From Triops longicaudatus (Eukaryota; Arthropoda; Branchiopoda; Notostraca; Triopsidae): a stretch of DNA of 64,000 bases. Of the stretch, positions 12,392 to 24,600 are shown in pieces; position 1 is the first letter of the stretch, and each line of letters starts with the position of its first letter. Made by a program: the position numbers and the translations under genes. The DNA is taken from NCBI GenBank assembly GCA_022885665.1, contig JAGQDJ010000608.1:806001-870000 (forward strand). The letters run 5' to 3'. The notes beneath the pieces are model-generated. The model was not told the origin of the DNA. It worked only from the letters and a program-made list of their open reading frames with translations, and did not search any database.

Positions 12392-15300
12392 ATGGTGCAA
12401 CCAACTTTGGAGGAACAGTCAACCACCAGTAAGTTTACTAGACATCGTCATCATGCTTCATAGCACTTGGCTTTTCGGTATTATTGCATGGGGGGAGGGC
12501 GCATGCTGGCAAGTATAAATCAGAGAGCTTTATGACGAGGCAAACGTAGGACACCGATGAAAGCTCTAAATCCACCTTATACAACTCTTGATGACGAAGC
12601 TCCACTTTCTGATTCGTTTTTCGGGCGTAACCGTATCAGGCTTATCAGTCGAAGCGCTAAAAATAAAGGTTATGTAGTACCACACGTGCTTTCCGTTGTT
12701 GTGTGCAGTTCAAGATCCACCCTTTGTGTAAACGAAGCTTCATTAAAAAGGCGAATAAAATGCTGTATATTGCTATAGCGTAAATTATTCGACCGGATCT
12801 AGACTGCCGCAGGAAGCCATTCCGCTGATAAACGCGGTTAGATTAATGTGCGAAAGAAATACCAAGAGGAAGGAGTAGGAAACTCAATGATCGAGGGCTA
12901 GATAACTCCCGTTAGCCCTTCTGCGTAGTTTGAACAATGCTGGTGAACCGCGTAAGCAGAAACCTTTCCTTATTAGCCTCTAGTCTATAAGTAAAATCGC
13001 ATTAAAAAAGTGCCCGTTGTTTTTTATTAGGCTCTCGGTGTTTTAAAAGCGTCAACCATAAAAGCTCGACAGTAAACATAACAACACTTTATATTCGCCT
13101 TACTATTTTTTATGGATATGAATCGATGTGGGTTGTCAAACACATAGTATGGATTGTACGAATGTTCTCGTACAAATTTGTGAAATTGAGTACTGATCTC
13201 GAACGTTACGTCCACCTATCTTGTTTTACCGTAACCGTTAAAAAAACGCAATAACGTATTCAGACTTTATAAGTTATTTATTTTGTCGTAATGTTGCGAT
13301 ATTTTTTCACATTCTATGAAAATTTTGTTGCACTGATGACAAGTGTAAGGATGCAAGGGTGGATACAACCTCTAAGTCATCGAGTTGCAGTATTTTTTTA
13401 AAAAAAGCGAAATGTCGATTGAAATAATTCTAGTTTGCATGGTTGAACGAACCTTGAAAATATCAGAACTCAAATAAAGTTCAGAACTTCTCAATATCAC
13501 AGAAAAGTAAAATTTCTTCGGTTTGTTACAAAAACGTGAAAAATATCTCGCGATTTCACCGAAAACTTTTACTCTCGAAAAGTTCGCACAAAACACCCAG
13601 TAAAAAAAAAAAATACTTTGCGAAATCGTTAATCCAAGTGAAGATTGTGAAAAAACTTGAGGCCCATATATTCGTCCGAAGAAGTTGTTTGCAGTGGTCT
13701 TAGCTGATTTGTTAATTTATTTTTCTTGGTTTATGACCATTGTCGTTCATCTCCTTAATGTGTATTTTATCTTACGTCTTGTAAATAAATTAACTATATT
13801 ATTGATATTATTTTGTTATTTATTATATTTTTGCAAATGTATTATTTAGATGGTGCCAGTACCACGAATTCTGTAGTATATTTTTCGAATTCTTACTCAG
13901 AGTAAAACTCTTGAGTTATTGATGTCCATGACTTTCCGCGTAAAAACTTCCAAAGCATTAAGTTATAAAGCGTGTGACATTTCCGCGGCACACTTGAAGA
14001 GCTAAGTTTTATTCCAGTAATGACAAAACGGTATTGGGAGACTTCTTGTCTTAATCTTTGTTCAAGTTGAACACTTTCGAGAATGGTTGACTGTTATGGG
14101 CATGTATGGCATGAAAAATCTAAATCACCACCAGAGGCGTCGTGCCATATGGGGCCGGGCCCCCCGGCCCCCCCAAATTTTTGCCATCCTGAAAAAAAGA
14201 TATAATTTAAAACTCATTTGTAACTCATTAACTCTTTTATTAAGAGAAATGTAAAATCGGCCCCCCCCCCAAATTTTTTAAGTGCACGACGCCACTGATC
14301 ACCACTGTTTATGTGCGTATTTATAAGGTCTATAACATGCCTATACTCCTTCGCGGTCCTGAATATGCAAAGAACGTGCGATATTTTAAGAAATCATTAT
14401 CGTAATCTCCTATCTAATTTTCCATTAAGAAGAAAATAATTAAATGAGTGTCCAGTAATTCGAAGTAAAGTGCAATGTTATACCCTAAGTCTTGACAAAA
14501 CGGAAACAATCACTAGGTGAAAAGTAAATCGAAAAGGTTGCCTAACTATTATTAGCGGTGTTTCCACGTAAACGGACTTTCCAAGTATTACATAATTCGC
14601 AAGTGTTCTTATTCTTGTTACTTTTGTTTTACTGGGGCCAACATAGGCACAGCATAATGCTTGTTTTGGGCTCTTTTTAATACATGAATATTTGCCATTT
14701 TATTATTACATCCCGTAATTGCCGTTTTTCTAGTAAATCAAAAAGTTATACTTTCTTGTGTGTTGCACTACTCCGGAGAACAAAACTGAAAGTCAGTTCG
14801 TGGGGAAATGTATTCCTAAGCAATGCTAGATCAGAATCCTAAAGGATGGAATTTAGTGCTGAATGTAAAGCTAGTACTGAGTATTTAGTCCTTTTTGTCC
14901 GCTAAATCGAGGTTTACCTTTGTTTTAATGGACGTGAGCTATACGATCTACTCATGTATGGTTTACACACGAGAGAGTTTTAAGAGTGTAGGAAAACATA
15001 CGCATTAATTTGCTGTTTGGTTGACAAACTGTTTTTTTTTTTCCGCAGAAATCGCAGGGGAGTTGGTTCTACAGCAATATGGTCAATTCAGCGAAAGCCT
15101 GAGTCAACAAATCCAGGCCGTGGTGAGTGATTTGGACCCGAGTCGACTTCCAAGTCGGGCAACAATTAGCGTTAGCGCGACAGCCTATGAACGTCTTGAT
15201 GTCGTTGCTTTGCTGGCAGACAATGACCATCTTGCCAATAAGATCATCATCACTTTATGCTCGCTCTGCCAAGAGATGCAGCTTCTGGTGACCGAAGCTC

Positions 15301-18300
15301 GGGAGCGTTATTACTATCCGTTAGTCCTTTATGAAGAAGGTAAAAACATAGCGAACCACGAGCTTGCTGTCGTTCTGTGCCCAAAATACGCTTTCAAAAC
15401 GTTTACTGTTTGTAGAAACGAAAACCGATACCGAAGATGGGCTTTTGGAAATTAGTCGTTTATTAGCATCCCTCCAAGGCTTGTCTAATTTCGTGGAACG
15501 ATGCCATTTAGTAGTTTTTCATGTGGTACAACAGCTCGCAGCGATTTATGTGGGAGAGAAAAACACGATGAAGTTTTTCTACACCAAAGAAGTGCACTTT
15601 AAAGTATTGATAGAATACCCCTTAAAGGCTGTAGCGAGTTCGGAACGATTATCACTTCTTTTTGCTTAATGGGTTAGGTATTTTTCGAAGATTTGGGCAA
15701 TTTGCTAGCCACTCTCTATGAATTGGATGAAATACTTAAAAGCTGTCATAAGCTGCAAAAAGATTATGTGTACCTGCAACGCACGCTAAATTCGGCCCAG
15801 CATAACCCACAGACCTTTGGCACTTCCTTAGACCAATTACGAAGTTTGGGAAGCGTATTAGATTCGCTTAGCGAGCAAGTACTTTGGGGAGGCATCTTTT
15901 CGGTAAGCCTCTTTTCTCTTACAGCCCAAAACTAGCATGGCGTACAAATTTGCACATCTTAATTCCCGTCTGCGGGGGAACAGAAATGTTTGAAACAACC
16001 CTTTGATTCGGCGAGCGTCCAAGTGACCCAAAACGTCAACTTCGGCGAAGAATTTCACCAGAACATTCGCGGTATGCTCCATGAAATAGAGCTCAAGGTG
16101 AATGCGGAAAACAGCGTCGTGTCCGAGCTTTATCCTAAATTCCTGGCCGTGGCCTGTCTTTTGGCCCTGTATGGACACTTTGCCAAGCAAGTTGATAAGA
16201 AGACTGTCAAAAGCTTGTTGGATCTGACGAGAACGGTACTATTCATCACGTTCGTCAACTTCATCATCCCTCATTATATAATTGACCTTTCCAATTTTTT
16301 TCCCCTCTTGACTGAAAAAATAAGATTCAAGCAGTTCCGATGATGGGACGTCTAGTCTGCTTCCCTGAAAAATTTTTACAAGAGCACCTTCCTGGCTTTG
16401 CCAAAGTGGGTGACGCTAAGATCGCCCAGAACTTGACGTCAGGCCGTGCCAGTTTTTTAAAGCATTTCAACCAAGAATTGCAACGAGATGCGCCCGTTTG
16501 GAATGCTAAAGTACTGTTTTGCGTTCACTAATGCTCACACGCGTATTAATTACTTTGCCCTCTCAAAAAATTAAGGTAATGCTCTGGCTGACGCGTTTTG
16601 ATAGCGCTGTACCTCGTCGAATGCCCTTCAAAGCGACTGACTTAAACAGACATTCCAGTTTGCTCCTTCAAGTAAATAATTAGTCGATAAAATTAAATAA
16701 AAATAAAAGTACAGTAATCCCTCTATTTACGCGACCCAAATTTAACATAAATAACATGTACGTGGTAAAATACATTAAATTGGCAATAGCCAATTGTAGA
16801 AGAGGTAATGCTGCGATGCAATATCATATATAATGAACCTTCGAATTTATAAGCCCCGGTTATGACAACTCCCAATTATCCACTCACCGTTGTATTTTTA
16901 AGTGATTTTTTTTTGCGAATCATGTGTTTCGTGATGCTTGGTTTAAGAATGCCGTTATTCAGGATCATCACAGATCGTCTAATAATTGCCGAAGAAGAAT
17001 TAATATGCAGACTGTGCAATTAGTGCTCTACTAATATTCTGTGCCGGAAAATATCTAGCGCATTCCCAATGTACTTAAGCATGTGTAGCCAATTTTACCA
17101 AGTTTTTGATTTGTCAACGACCCTCCGGTCCCGACTCGTTGACAGTCGTAAGTCGACCGTGCGTCACGAAGAGTCATAAGAGTCATGTAGTCAGTCGTGT
17201 CGAATAGCTACTTCAGATATGCGAGGTTTTTAATACAATAGTACCTAGATTCAGTGAACCCTTATTCTTAAAAATCCGAAAATGTCAACCATTGCTACTG
17301 ATTTTCTTCATTTTTTTTTATTTAAAAATGAACCCTCCACGCACGGTAATAAAATGTAATTAACTGAAAATTAGCATAGTAAAAGTTACGAGTAATAAAA
17401 CTAGCAAAATAAAAACTATATAAGCGTGATAAAAATAATAAACAATATAAAAAAGTACTGTGGTACATATTGACAAGATGAGGTTTTTGCATAATGCTGT
17501 CATTCAAGAATAATTGAAACGTGCAAGTACAATTATTCCCTGAGCATTTTCAAGCATAATCCTAGTGTAGGTAACTATTAATCGAATTCTGCCATATTTG
17601 CGACGCTTCACTTTTCCTCGTCGCTTGACAAAATCCGACTTCTGTTCCCCTTTTTATTTTTAAAAATTTAATAATTGTTGTATAAATATCGCTTTTCTTA
17701 TCAGCAAGATTTATGTGTATCTCTGTTCTGAAATTTTAACAAAAAACCGCTTATTAGTACAGCAGTCAACTTCTCGGTAATATTGTAGGCATTTACGATA
17801 CAAATCTTGTTTTATTTACGCGTACACGCGTTTGTGGTGAAAAAAGTTATCCGCGTAAATTAAGGGATTACTGGATAAGAATGAACTAAAACTTAAGTAC
17901 AAAATTCGTTTATCAGGGTTCGCAGTACGTTTTTCAACTGACTGGCTTAGTCCATTGTTGTCTTAATCTTCATCGGGAATTGCAGCCTGCGATTAGCCGA
18001 TCTTCTGCGTTGCATGCCTGTCACTTTTTAGGACTGTGTCAAGTCATTATTGAGGCATTCGCGAACCACCAAGAAGCTGTAGCGCAATGGATTCAGGCCG
18101 CGGTGGATCATTTAAGCGACTTAATTTTATCGATAATTCAGAACGCAAAAGTAAGTTGCTCACCGTAAGGAAGGAAAAGGCTATGTGTATTGACTTAATG
18201 ACTGTAGAGTGCGTTGAATGGTGAGAAACGCGCAACGGATTCTCGTCTCGAGTCACTGGCTGTGTTGGACTTGGTCGAACGTTGCTTGAATGGCCCGGCG

Positions 18301-21216
18301 ACCAGACAGCGTTGTACTTTATTGCGGTTGTGCTTGGCTGTCAGCTGTGCTCGGACCCAACCGAAGGTTTTCAAAGATGAAGATTGGGCTTTACTCGTAT
18401 ATTACGTCCAGCGCTGGGAAAGCTTGTCATCGTTTATGCGCGTTTTGCGTCGAGGGGGCAGTACCGAGTTTCTCTATTGGCACCGAGGTTTATTACCCAC
18501 CTACATCAAATACGTTTATAGCCAGCATGCGGATGTCTATCGCTTACAAGTAAAAAAAAAAAAAAAAAAAAAAACTTTAGTTCTTCAGGGCTTTATGTGA
18601 AACCTTGTAACTAATTTATCGATCGCTGAATAGTACGTGTTGAATGCTTTCTACGACATAGAAAACAGACTTGCTTCCGCGAAACATTTAGCCGATTCGG
18701 GGACGCTGGTGCGGTCGTTCAATGATTCGATTTACGGTGACTTGAAAAGTCAGGTAGTTTGCCAGTACTTAAATTGCGTCGAATCATAACTTCGCGTAGA
18801 TTTAAAACATCGTAAATTATAGCCGAGGTTACCAACTTGAATATCGTCCTTGTGTAGTTGCTGGAGCCACTATGCCGAGATCTTGAAACGGATTTGCGCA
18901 TTCAAACGCACTCGCATTTGTTAACTGAAGAGAACAATCCCTTGAAAGAAGGCTTGCCGGATTTTGTCAAGTTTCTCGCCTGCAAGCCGCTTAGGTTAGG
19001 AGCTCGATATGTAGATATCAAAGGTATTTAATTTTATTGGAGTTGAGAGGTTTATTATTTGTCCTTTAGCCTACGTGGCTAATTATCTCGGTGAAACGTT
19101 TTACAATTTGGCCACTGTGGCCTTGCACGATTGGAAGACTTATGGTGATATGAGAGAGCTCGCCAAATTCGCCTTTAATTTAGAAACCGTGGATGATTGT
19201 TTGCCTAGTCAAACCTTGGAGCAGGTAATAATGAGCCACAAAAGGCATTGTTTTCAAGCTATATAGCGAGAGGATTTTCTTTTATCTTCCTTATGGGGGG
19301 ATACGTAGGGTTTGGATGTCTTGGAAATTATGCGCAATATTCACATCTTCGTGGCCCATTATGCCTATAATCTCAACAATCAGTTCTTCGTGGAAATGGC
19401 CAGTCCTAATAAGCACTTGAACACGATCAATATTCACCACATAGCGAACTCGATACGGACGCATGGACCAGGCATTATGAATACTGCCGTAAGTATGCAT
19501 ACAGTGCATAGATATAGAAATGGAGTACTCCTGTGGAGAGCAAGGCGTACATGACAGAAGTGTTTTGGGTCGTTAAAAACAGGTCAACTTTGTTTACGGC
19601 TTCCTGAAGAAAAAGTTTTCAATCTTCTCGCAATTCCTTTTTGACGAACACATCAAGTCGCGGTTGTTGAAAGATCTGCGCGTTTTGCGTGAGTTAAAAG
19701 AACGGGCCGAGGAAAAAATTCGGACGCAGCGCAATCAAATGAGCAAGCAAGAAGAAGAACAAATGGCGTGGTATCCGTACGACCGCGCGGAAAAGTTCCA
19801 CCGTGGGATACGCAAACTAGGGATTAACAAAGATGGACTTAGCTATTTGGACCAGTTTCGAATCCTTATAAGTCATGTCGGTAAGCTCGTTTTTGCAGGT
19901 GTTGTCGAGGAATGAAAAGTTTTTTTGCCCTGGAAAGGCAATGAAACGTTCGCAGTGACAGTGATTGAAAATGATTGCGAGTATTATTTTTGACCTTTCT
20001 TTCTTTGGGGGCACGGTAACCCGGTTTAGGCAATGCACTAGGGTACGTTCGCATGTTGCGCTCTGGTGGTTTGCATTATTATGCTGCAGCTTGCAGCATC
20101 GTACCAGACTTGGCGTCGCTTTCACAGCATGGTGATGATAGCCCAGCTTCTGAAGGACAGCATTGGACGCGTTTATGTCAGGAAGAAGAACTAGATGGAG
20201 AAGTTTTGGGTGCTGCCCAAGCTTTGGACGAGGTTTTGTCCAAACTTGCGTCCAGCTTAGCGGAAGGTGCAGATTATTTTGCGGTTAGTGCCTATTTTCT
20301 TCGTTTTTTTCTATTTCTGCCTGTTGATTTTTGTTATTTTCTTTATTATTTTTTTCTTTTATTTGGATTTTTATTGTTGGTTTTATTTCTTCGTTTTGAT
20401 TATTTCAGTTTTATTTTCATTTGTTTGATTTCTTCGCATTTACAGAGCTTAGTATAGAAACCTGTCGGAAATGGAGATTTGATTTAGTTCTGGGGTTATA
20501 GGTATTGATGGACGTGTTTGTCCGGTTCTTCCGTGATCCTCAGCAGAGTCATTTGAAAACTTTCTTTGTCATTGTACCACCCTTATGTGTCAATTATGTG
20601 GAACACATGGTCGCCGCCAAAGACCGGCTTCAAAAGAAACACAAGCAAGCTGCCGCCTTTACGGACGACGGGTTTGCTGTCGGTAAGCGAAGACGACTTT
20701 TTGTTGTGGAACTGCTGGTGCTGCAGCAGCATCTTACGAAACTAAAGATGTTTTAGTAACTTTATCTCCATCAACTTGGGTTGTTTTGTTGAATAATTAG
20801 GTGTGGCGTATATCTTGTCTTTGCTGGACCAACACCGCGAATTCGATTCGTTGCATTGGTTTGCGTCGGTCCGTCACAAGTTCCAAGAAGAGCGCGAGTT
20901 GGCGGAACGGAATAAACATTCCAACGGTATAGGGTCAAGCCACAGTCAAACTACAGGCGACCAAGAGAAGTTTGAGCAGACGCTGAGTCTCACGTTACGT
21001 AGGATTCAAACTTACCAACAAGTTAGTACAGCACCTACAAAGTTTTCTTAAGTTGTCTTTGAATTACCTTTCTTTTATCTCATGCAGGAGTATGATTTGC
21101 TGTTTTATAACCTGAGTAGCGCACGCATCTTTTTCCAGAACAAAATTGTCAAGGACGACAAGGCCGTTGTAATAGGAACTGCGGGAGTGAAACCTGACTT
21201 GAAAGCTACTCCATGA
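12392..21216 (+). CDS. WASHC4: WASH complex subunit 4 (SWIP, KIAA1033)
   Basis: SWIP is a large scaffold of the WASH complex that activates Arp2/3 on endosomes. Exons: 12392-12428, 15049-15339, 15416-15603, 15678-15902, 15984-16235, 16335-16510, 16576-16671, 17917-18150, 18208-18549, 18634-18753, 18858-19023, 19070-19224, 19309-19488, 19583-19880, 20030-20283, 20502-20682, 20801-21021 and 21088-21216. Together they code for about 1181 aa (human about 1173). Diagnostic blocks include [88 protein letters not shown] and AAFTDDGFAVGVAYILSLLD. Exon 1 (MVQPTLEEQSTT) is proposed because its strong GTAAGT donor has the needed phase 1 and recreates KIAGELVLQQYGQF, matching the N-terminus of the family. 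The junction between exons 5 and 6 is not canonical by one base (see findings). Large introns 1 and 7 carry transposon relics. Confidence 0.93.
12429..15048 (+). other. WASHC4 intron 1 (2.6 kb)
   Basis: A non-coding stretch between the proposed first exon and exon 2 of WASHC4. It holds the hAT-type MITE at 14132-14297; otherwise AT-rich sequence without exons that I can support. Confidence 0.6.
14132..14297. mobile_element. hAT-type MITE (166 bp) in WASHC4 intron 1
   Basis: The ends are CAGAGGCGTCGTGC and, inverted, CAGTGGCGTCGTGC: a 14 bp terminal inverted repeat with one mismatch, starting CAG(A/T)G as in hAT elements. It is flanked by a perfect 8 bp target duplication ATCACCAC at 14124-14131 and 14298-14305, the size typical of hAT transposition. 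The interior has GC-rich runs (GGGCCCCCC and poly-C) followed by AAATTTTT near both ends. It has no coding capacity, so it is non-autonomous. The perfect TSD suggests a fairly recent insertion. Confidence 0.85.
16712..17873. mobile_element. Decayed or non-autonomous Tigger/pogo-like DNA transposon in WASHC4 intron 7
   Basis: The left end CAGTAATCCCTCTATTTACG at 16712 and the inverted right end CAGTAATCCCTTAATTTACG, ending at 17873, form a terminal inverted repeat of about 22 bp with two mismatches. The CAGTAATCCCTC...ACGCG form is like Tigger/pogo (Tc1-mariner superfamily) ends. A TA dinucleotide precedes the left end; the right flank reads GA, so the TA duplication is not intact. The 1.16 kb interior is AT-rich and shows no transposase frame. 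It fills almost all of WASHC4 intron 7 (16672-17916). Confidence 0.7.
18550..18633 (+). other. WASHC4 intron 9 with 23-base poly-A directly after the donor
   Basis: The donor GT at 18550 is followed at once by a run of 23 A (18552-18574), making an unusual donor context GTAAAAAA. The run may vary in length between individuals. Confidence 0.7.
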
Positions 21217-21627
21217 AGGAATGTTGTACGCGACGAATGCCTGGTTTCTCCAGTTACGTTTAGAAGCTTGGGACAAGAGATTTTTTTATTTTCGCGTGTG
21301 GGTTTTACACGTGTACAAGTCGTTTCATATCAGAGTTAAAATCTATACAACTAGAATTGTATGCAGGGTTAGAAATACAAGAGTTTATCACACATGGAAG
21401 TACAGTTCAATACGCCAAAAAGCAATCATGTTGTTAGTAGATGGTTGTTTCTAGCCATATGCGGGGTTTTGCAAGCTTTCCTGGTTTGAGATCCATGCAC
21501 AGTGTTACCAAAAGTCAATCACGTATCAACGTCCTGCAGACAGATTGACATCTTCAAGAGATACAAAGGAAAGTATTTCGGGGAAACGGCCCAAAGGGGG
21601 GCTGAATTTGTTCTACACTTGGTCCTG
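21217..21627. other. Convergent 3' intergenic region, WASHC4 / LURAP-like gene
   Basis: About 410 bp between two convergent stop codons. No features are recognised beyond presumed 3'UTRs. Confidence 0.45.
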
Positions 21628-24600
21628 TTAGACAAAAACTTCGCCGTCCGATGGTTCAGAGCCCTGAATGCCTGAATCGTACGAATTTTGTCGTCGGTGG
21701 ATAACGGTAACGCAGCCTACCATTATCTTATTCGTCTCGTCTTCACTTGACGTAGGCGAAGCCGTAGACCATGTAGGCGAGATGGGGGTTTGAGTAGGAC
21801 TATTATCACGAAGGTAGGCTGATGGATGGCGGAGGACGCGGTTGCGCGATTTGGGCGGGTAGGAAATCTTCTGCCTTGTCAATCGGCTGCTCTCCTCATC
21901 TTGTAAACGCTGAGCGTTCTAAACACATAAATTAGACACAATAAAAAACAAATAAAAACAAATCGGATCACAATGCTAGTGATTACTTTGATGAAACTAC
22001 TTTCACCACACTTTCATCACTTAGAAAACCAGGAATTGCATGGGGAATGAGCCATTAGGGTAAATCAAGGATCACGTGGAGTACCCTTCATCAGGATTTA
22101 CCCAAACCTTACGTGCCTTTCTTTCGTTAGCCAGGAGAGAAAGAGAGAGCAGCGTGTGTCATGCTACTGTGATTAGGAAAAGAGATTGTCCATTTCCTTT
22201 AAATTTACTCTTTTTTTTCATTCGAGGGATGAGATTATTTTTAACCATCATTATACAGAAAAAGGTGTCGCCATGGAGTCGAGAATAGAGCAGTATTGCC
22301 ACACTTTCTCTTCTGGCCTATCACTTGTTGCATGCTGCGCTTAAAAGTTCGAACTACGTAGTAGTGCCCTTTGGATGGGTGAAAAAGTTTCACTTTCAAC
22401 ATCATCGTCATCATCAGGTACCACCGCCCATAAACTAGTAAAAAAAATACCCTTTTTTGCCCAAGAAAGAATACCCACAACATATTAGTTAAGTGTTTGA
22501 CTTTCACGAGCAGCAGAATTTCAGCCTCCCTCTGCTGCCTTGTGCCCTTTTTTCTTTCTCTTTTTTTCACCCAAAACTCCTTAACTCGGCACCTATCTGT
22601 CGTTAGGAAAAGCGAAAATGTTGTAATGACATGAGCTGGTTCGAGATTCCTCGAATTTCACTTTCGTGGAAAAATGGACACAAGAGATGCGTAGGTTACC
22701 TGGAGAAGCTGTTTCCGCCGAGCAGGGCGCACAGGCACGACCTGCAACCTTTCATCATCGTCTAAAGAAAGGGACGACACACTGGGAGTCGGCGACAACC
22801 ACGGTGAGGTCGGCGCGGAATCTTCATCATCAGTGACTTCGCGTAAGGCTGTTATGGAAGCGTGAAGCGATAGAAGCTGACGAAATAGGGCGTCATCTTG
22901 TTGGACCAGCGATGCCTGCAAAAACAAGTCACAGTATAGCTTTCTTGAATATTAATTAAAAATTGCGCCTTGGTTTTCTTGGGATCAAAATGAGTTGCTT
23001 GGAACGGTGCCAATCTGGAAATCCGTTTTGGCAATCGGTGCCACGCGACAGGTTTGGCTTTATGACCTGTGAAACTTCGACTACGCGTGAAGGAAATGCT
23101 TGCTGAACTTTTCCGAACCTTTTCTCCCAACGTCCGGTTTCATGTTTTCGCGAAAGGCTTTATCCATCATTTTAAGTATGGAATAGGAAGACCCAACACT
23201 TGGAATTGTTTTGCATTCTGGTAAGGAAAAAAGGCCTTTTGGAGGCCTTGAGATGTAAATAACAATACGGATGGTTTTTCATTGTCAGGTCTGAAAACAT
23301 AACTCAAAAAGGTTTTCTTAAGTTTTCAGAATCTCGAGTTCTAAAGGAGCGGCCTAGACTTTAAATCATTTGAACTACGAAATGGTAACGGGAAGTTCAT
23401 TGGCATCTGGGGTGGTTCCTTTGCAAAAACTTTTATAAATAGTTTTTAATTGAATGCTTGGAATGTAGATGAACAAGTTTGTTTTTCAAGGCTAGCTTCA
23501 AGCACGCCTTGTAATGAAGAGGCTGCTTATTATGCACGAAAAAGCTTAAAACGGTATCCATGTAAGGCAAAATTGGGTTATGGTAACAAAACGAAAGGGA
23601 AAGTGTAACGTTGGGGTATAAGCAGCATCCACGACAATAATGTATGCAAAATGACGAATACTTGTGAGCGTCAAGCGGGCCCTTCGTAAACTCATCTGCT
23701 ATGGGAGATAATCCGTAAAGGATTTGGTTCTCACGAACTTTTTCTACACTTCTAAGGGAGATAAAACGCCATCACGCAGGATGCATCACGGTTAACAGAG
23801 TTGGTCGGGAACAAAAAAAGGTTCGACGGTATATAGGCTAACGTGTGTGTTAAATGTAGGCCATCGCTTCGGTGAGAAGCTTGTCTGGTAGAATTCATTG
23901 GAAGCACAAGCCGGTTGTTAAGTTGCGTACATTCGTTTGCTGGCAGGTCTTCCACATGTGGAGCCGTAGAAAGATTTCGTGTACTAGGTGACCTCTTCTC
24001 CCTTATTCAAGCGAAGAGTACGTGACTAGCGCTTTTTTTCTAAGATCGTTTTCCGCTTTTCCGAACTAAAAATGACAAAGAAGATGCGTGAAATTGCCCC
24101 AGGGTTGACACTTACTCTAGAAGTAAAGGGCTCTGGCTAGCAGAAGATGCGTTCTTCGAAAAATAGGACAACTTACAATACCTTGAGCCAGGGATTTATA
24201 GGGCACGCTCAATTGACCTTCACGGGCGATTAAGAAAAAGGGGTAAAATGGCACGGTCATTACTTATTCTATTCCCTCACCCCATGAACAAGATCTGGTC
24301 TTCTTTCGTGACCATTTAGATCACTGTACCAACCTATCGTACCAGCCAAAAGAGTGCTTGGATTTGCATATTAAGTGTACTCCCCAGTACTCCCCAGAAT
24401 AAATGTTTCGTTTCGTTTGTCTCTTTGCAAATGGGCTTGGCTTTCAAGGCTAGTTTGGGTGCAAACCAACAATGGCTTGGGTTAGTTTGACCTTTATTGT
24501 TATGACAGTCATGACGGGTTTGTCAGTGGTTTTCCCTGATTATGCGGAAGAATACTTGTGTATGATGACGGTAATAGAGAAAAAATAGCACGAAGGAACA

